Source: Deltaproteobacteria bacterium (lineage in GTDB: Bacteria > Myxococcota_A > Polyangia > Polyangiales > Houyiibacteriaceae). From it: a stretch of 7,146 nucleotides of DNA. Positions 7,054-7,146 of the stretch are shown piece after piece. The DNA lies in NCBI GenBank assembly GCA_027295555.1, contig JAPUKT010000147.1, positions 1-7,146 on the forward strand, read 5' to 3'. The notes under the pieces were generated by a model. It had not been told where the DNA came from. It saw only the letters and a list, made by a program, of their open reading frames with translations, and did not search any database. Numbering within the stretch: position 1 is the stretch's first letter; every line of letters starts with the position of its first letter. The position numbers and the translations under genes were made by a program.

Positions 7054-7094
7054 TGGCTCTGTGGTTGAAGGTGGTCGGGCCGGTTCGGACGCGA

Positions 7095-7110
7095 CTGGAC
7101 TCAGATCCAG
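7095..7110. repeat. Short inverted repeat upstream of czcC
   Basis: CTGGA (7095-7099) and TCCAG (7106-7110) form a 5-base inverted repeat with a 6-base spacer. It lies in the likely promoter region of the operon and may be an operator half-site pair. Repeats this short also occur by chance. Confidence 0.25.
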
Positions 7111-7124
7111 CGATCTCGAGGCGC

Positions 7125-7142
7125 ACTACTCCTAGGAACTAC
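7125..7142. repeat. TCCTAGGA palindrome flanked by ACTAC direct repeats
   Basis: An 8-base palindrome (7130-7137) is bracketed by two copies of ACTAC (7125-7129 and 7138-7142). It sits at the right edge, upstream of czcC, where a promoter or operator would be expected. I see no convincing -35/-10 pair on the minus strand between 7146 and 7022. The true promoter may lie beyond the edge. Confidence 0.25.
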
Positions 7143-7146
7143 AGAG

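Noticed and set aside
7022..7126. N-terminal extension of czcC by 35 residues
   Set aside because: It precedes a clean signal peptide and would run through the Shine-Dalgarno of the ATG at 7021. The extension looks non-coding and includes the palindrome.
1..7146. CRISPR array, tRNA or rRNA genes, insertion sequence or transposase, phage genes
   Set aside because: I saw no regularly spaced repeats, no tRNA-like cloverleaf, and no transposase motifs or terminal repeats. The coding regions are contiguous and accounted for.

Overview
This window is a GC-rich segment in which every supported gene lies on the minus strand, so it reads from right to left. It comes from a Gram-negative bacterium: three genes encode the outer-membrane, periplasmic and inner-membrane parts of a tripartite RND efflux pump, with a type I signal peptide on one and a lipobox on another. 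I cannot place the organism more finely; a high-GC proteobacterium or myxobacterium-like lineage is a guess.

Layout in transcription order. Positions 7146-7022 are a leader or regulatory stretch with several short palindromes and a strong Shine-Dalgarno. Positions 7021-5705 are a CzcC-type outer-membrane factor. Positions 5708-4533 are a CzcB-type periplasmic adaptor lipoprotein, whose ATG overlaps the czcC stop (ATGA). Positions 4522-1382 are a CzcA-type heavy-metal RND pump with a GTG start, 10 bases after the czcB stop. Positions 1381-1272 are a short gap with a hairpin right at the czcA stop. Positions 1271-546 are a metallo-beta-lactamase-fold protein of the persulfide dioxygenase (ETHE1-like) type. 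From 549 to the left edge is the N-terminal half of a major facilitator transporter, which overlaps the preceding stop and appears to start at CTG.

How the genes work together. CzcC, CzcB and CzcA together form one efflux channel across both membranes. The intramembrane acidic motif of CzcA (D408, D414, E421) points to divalent cations such as zinc, cobalt, cadmium or nickel rather than copper or silver. CzcB and CzcC carry His/Asp-rich ends that could bind metal in the periplasm. The two downstream genes look like a sulfur-oxidation and transport pair. They may share the metal operon or be a separate unit behind the hairpin. No metal-responsive regulator lies in the window.

Most of this is a familiar czcCBA metal-resistance layout. 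The less ordinary points are the coupling to a persulfide-dioxygenase-like gene and an MFS gene, the missing canonical start of the MFS gene, the His-rich tails, a two-cysteine segment in the CzcA periplasmic region, and the palindromes upstream of czcC. I see no evidence for a wholly new system.
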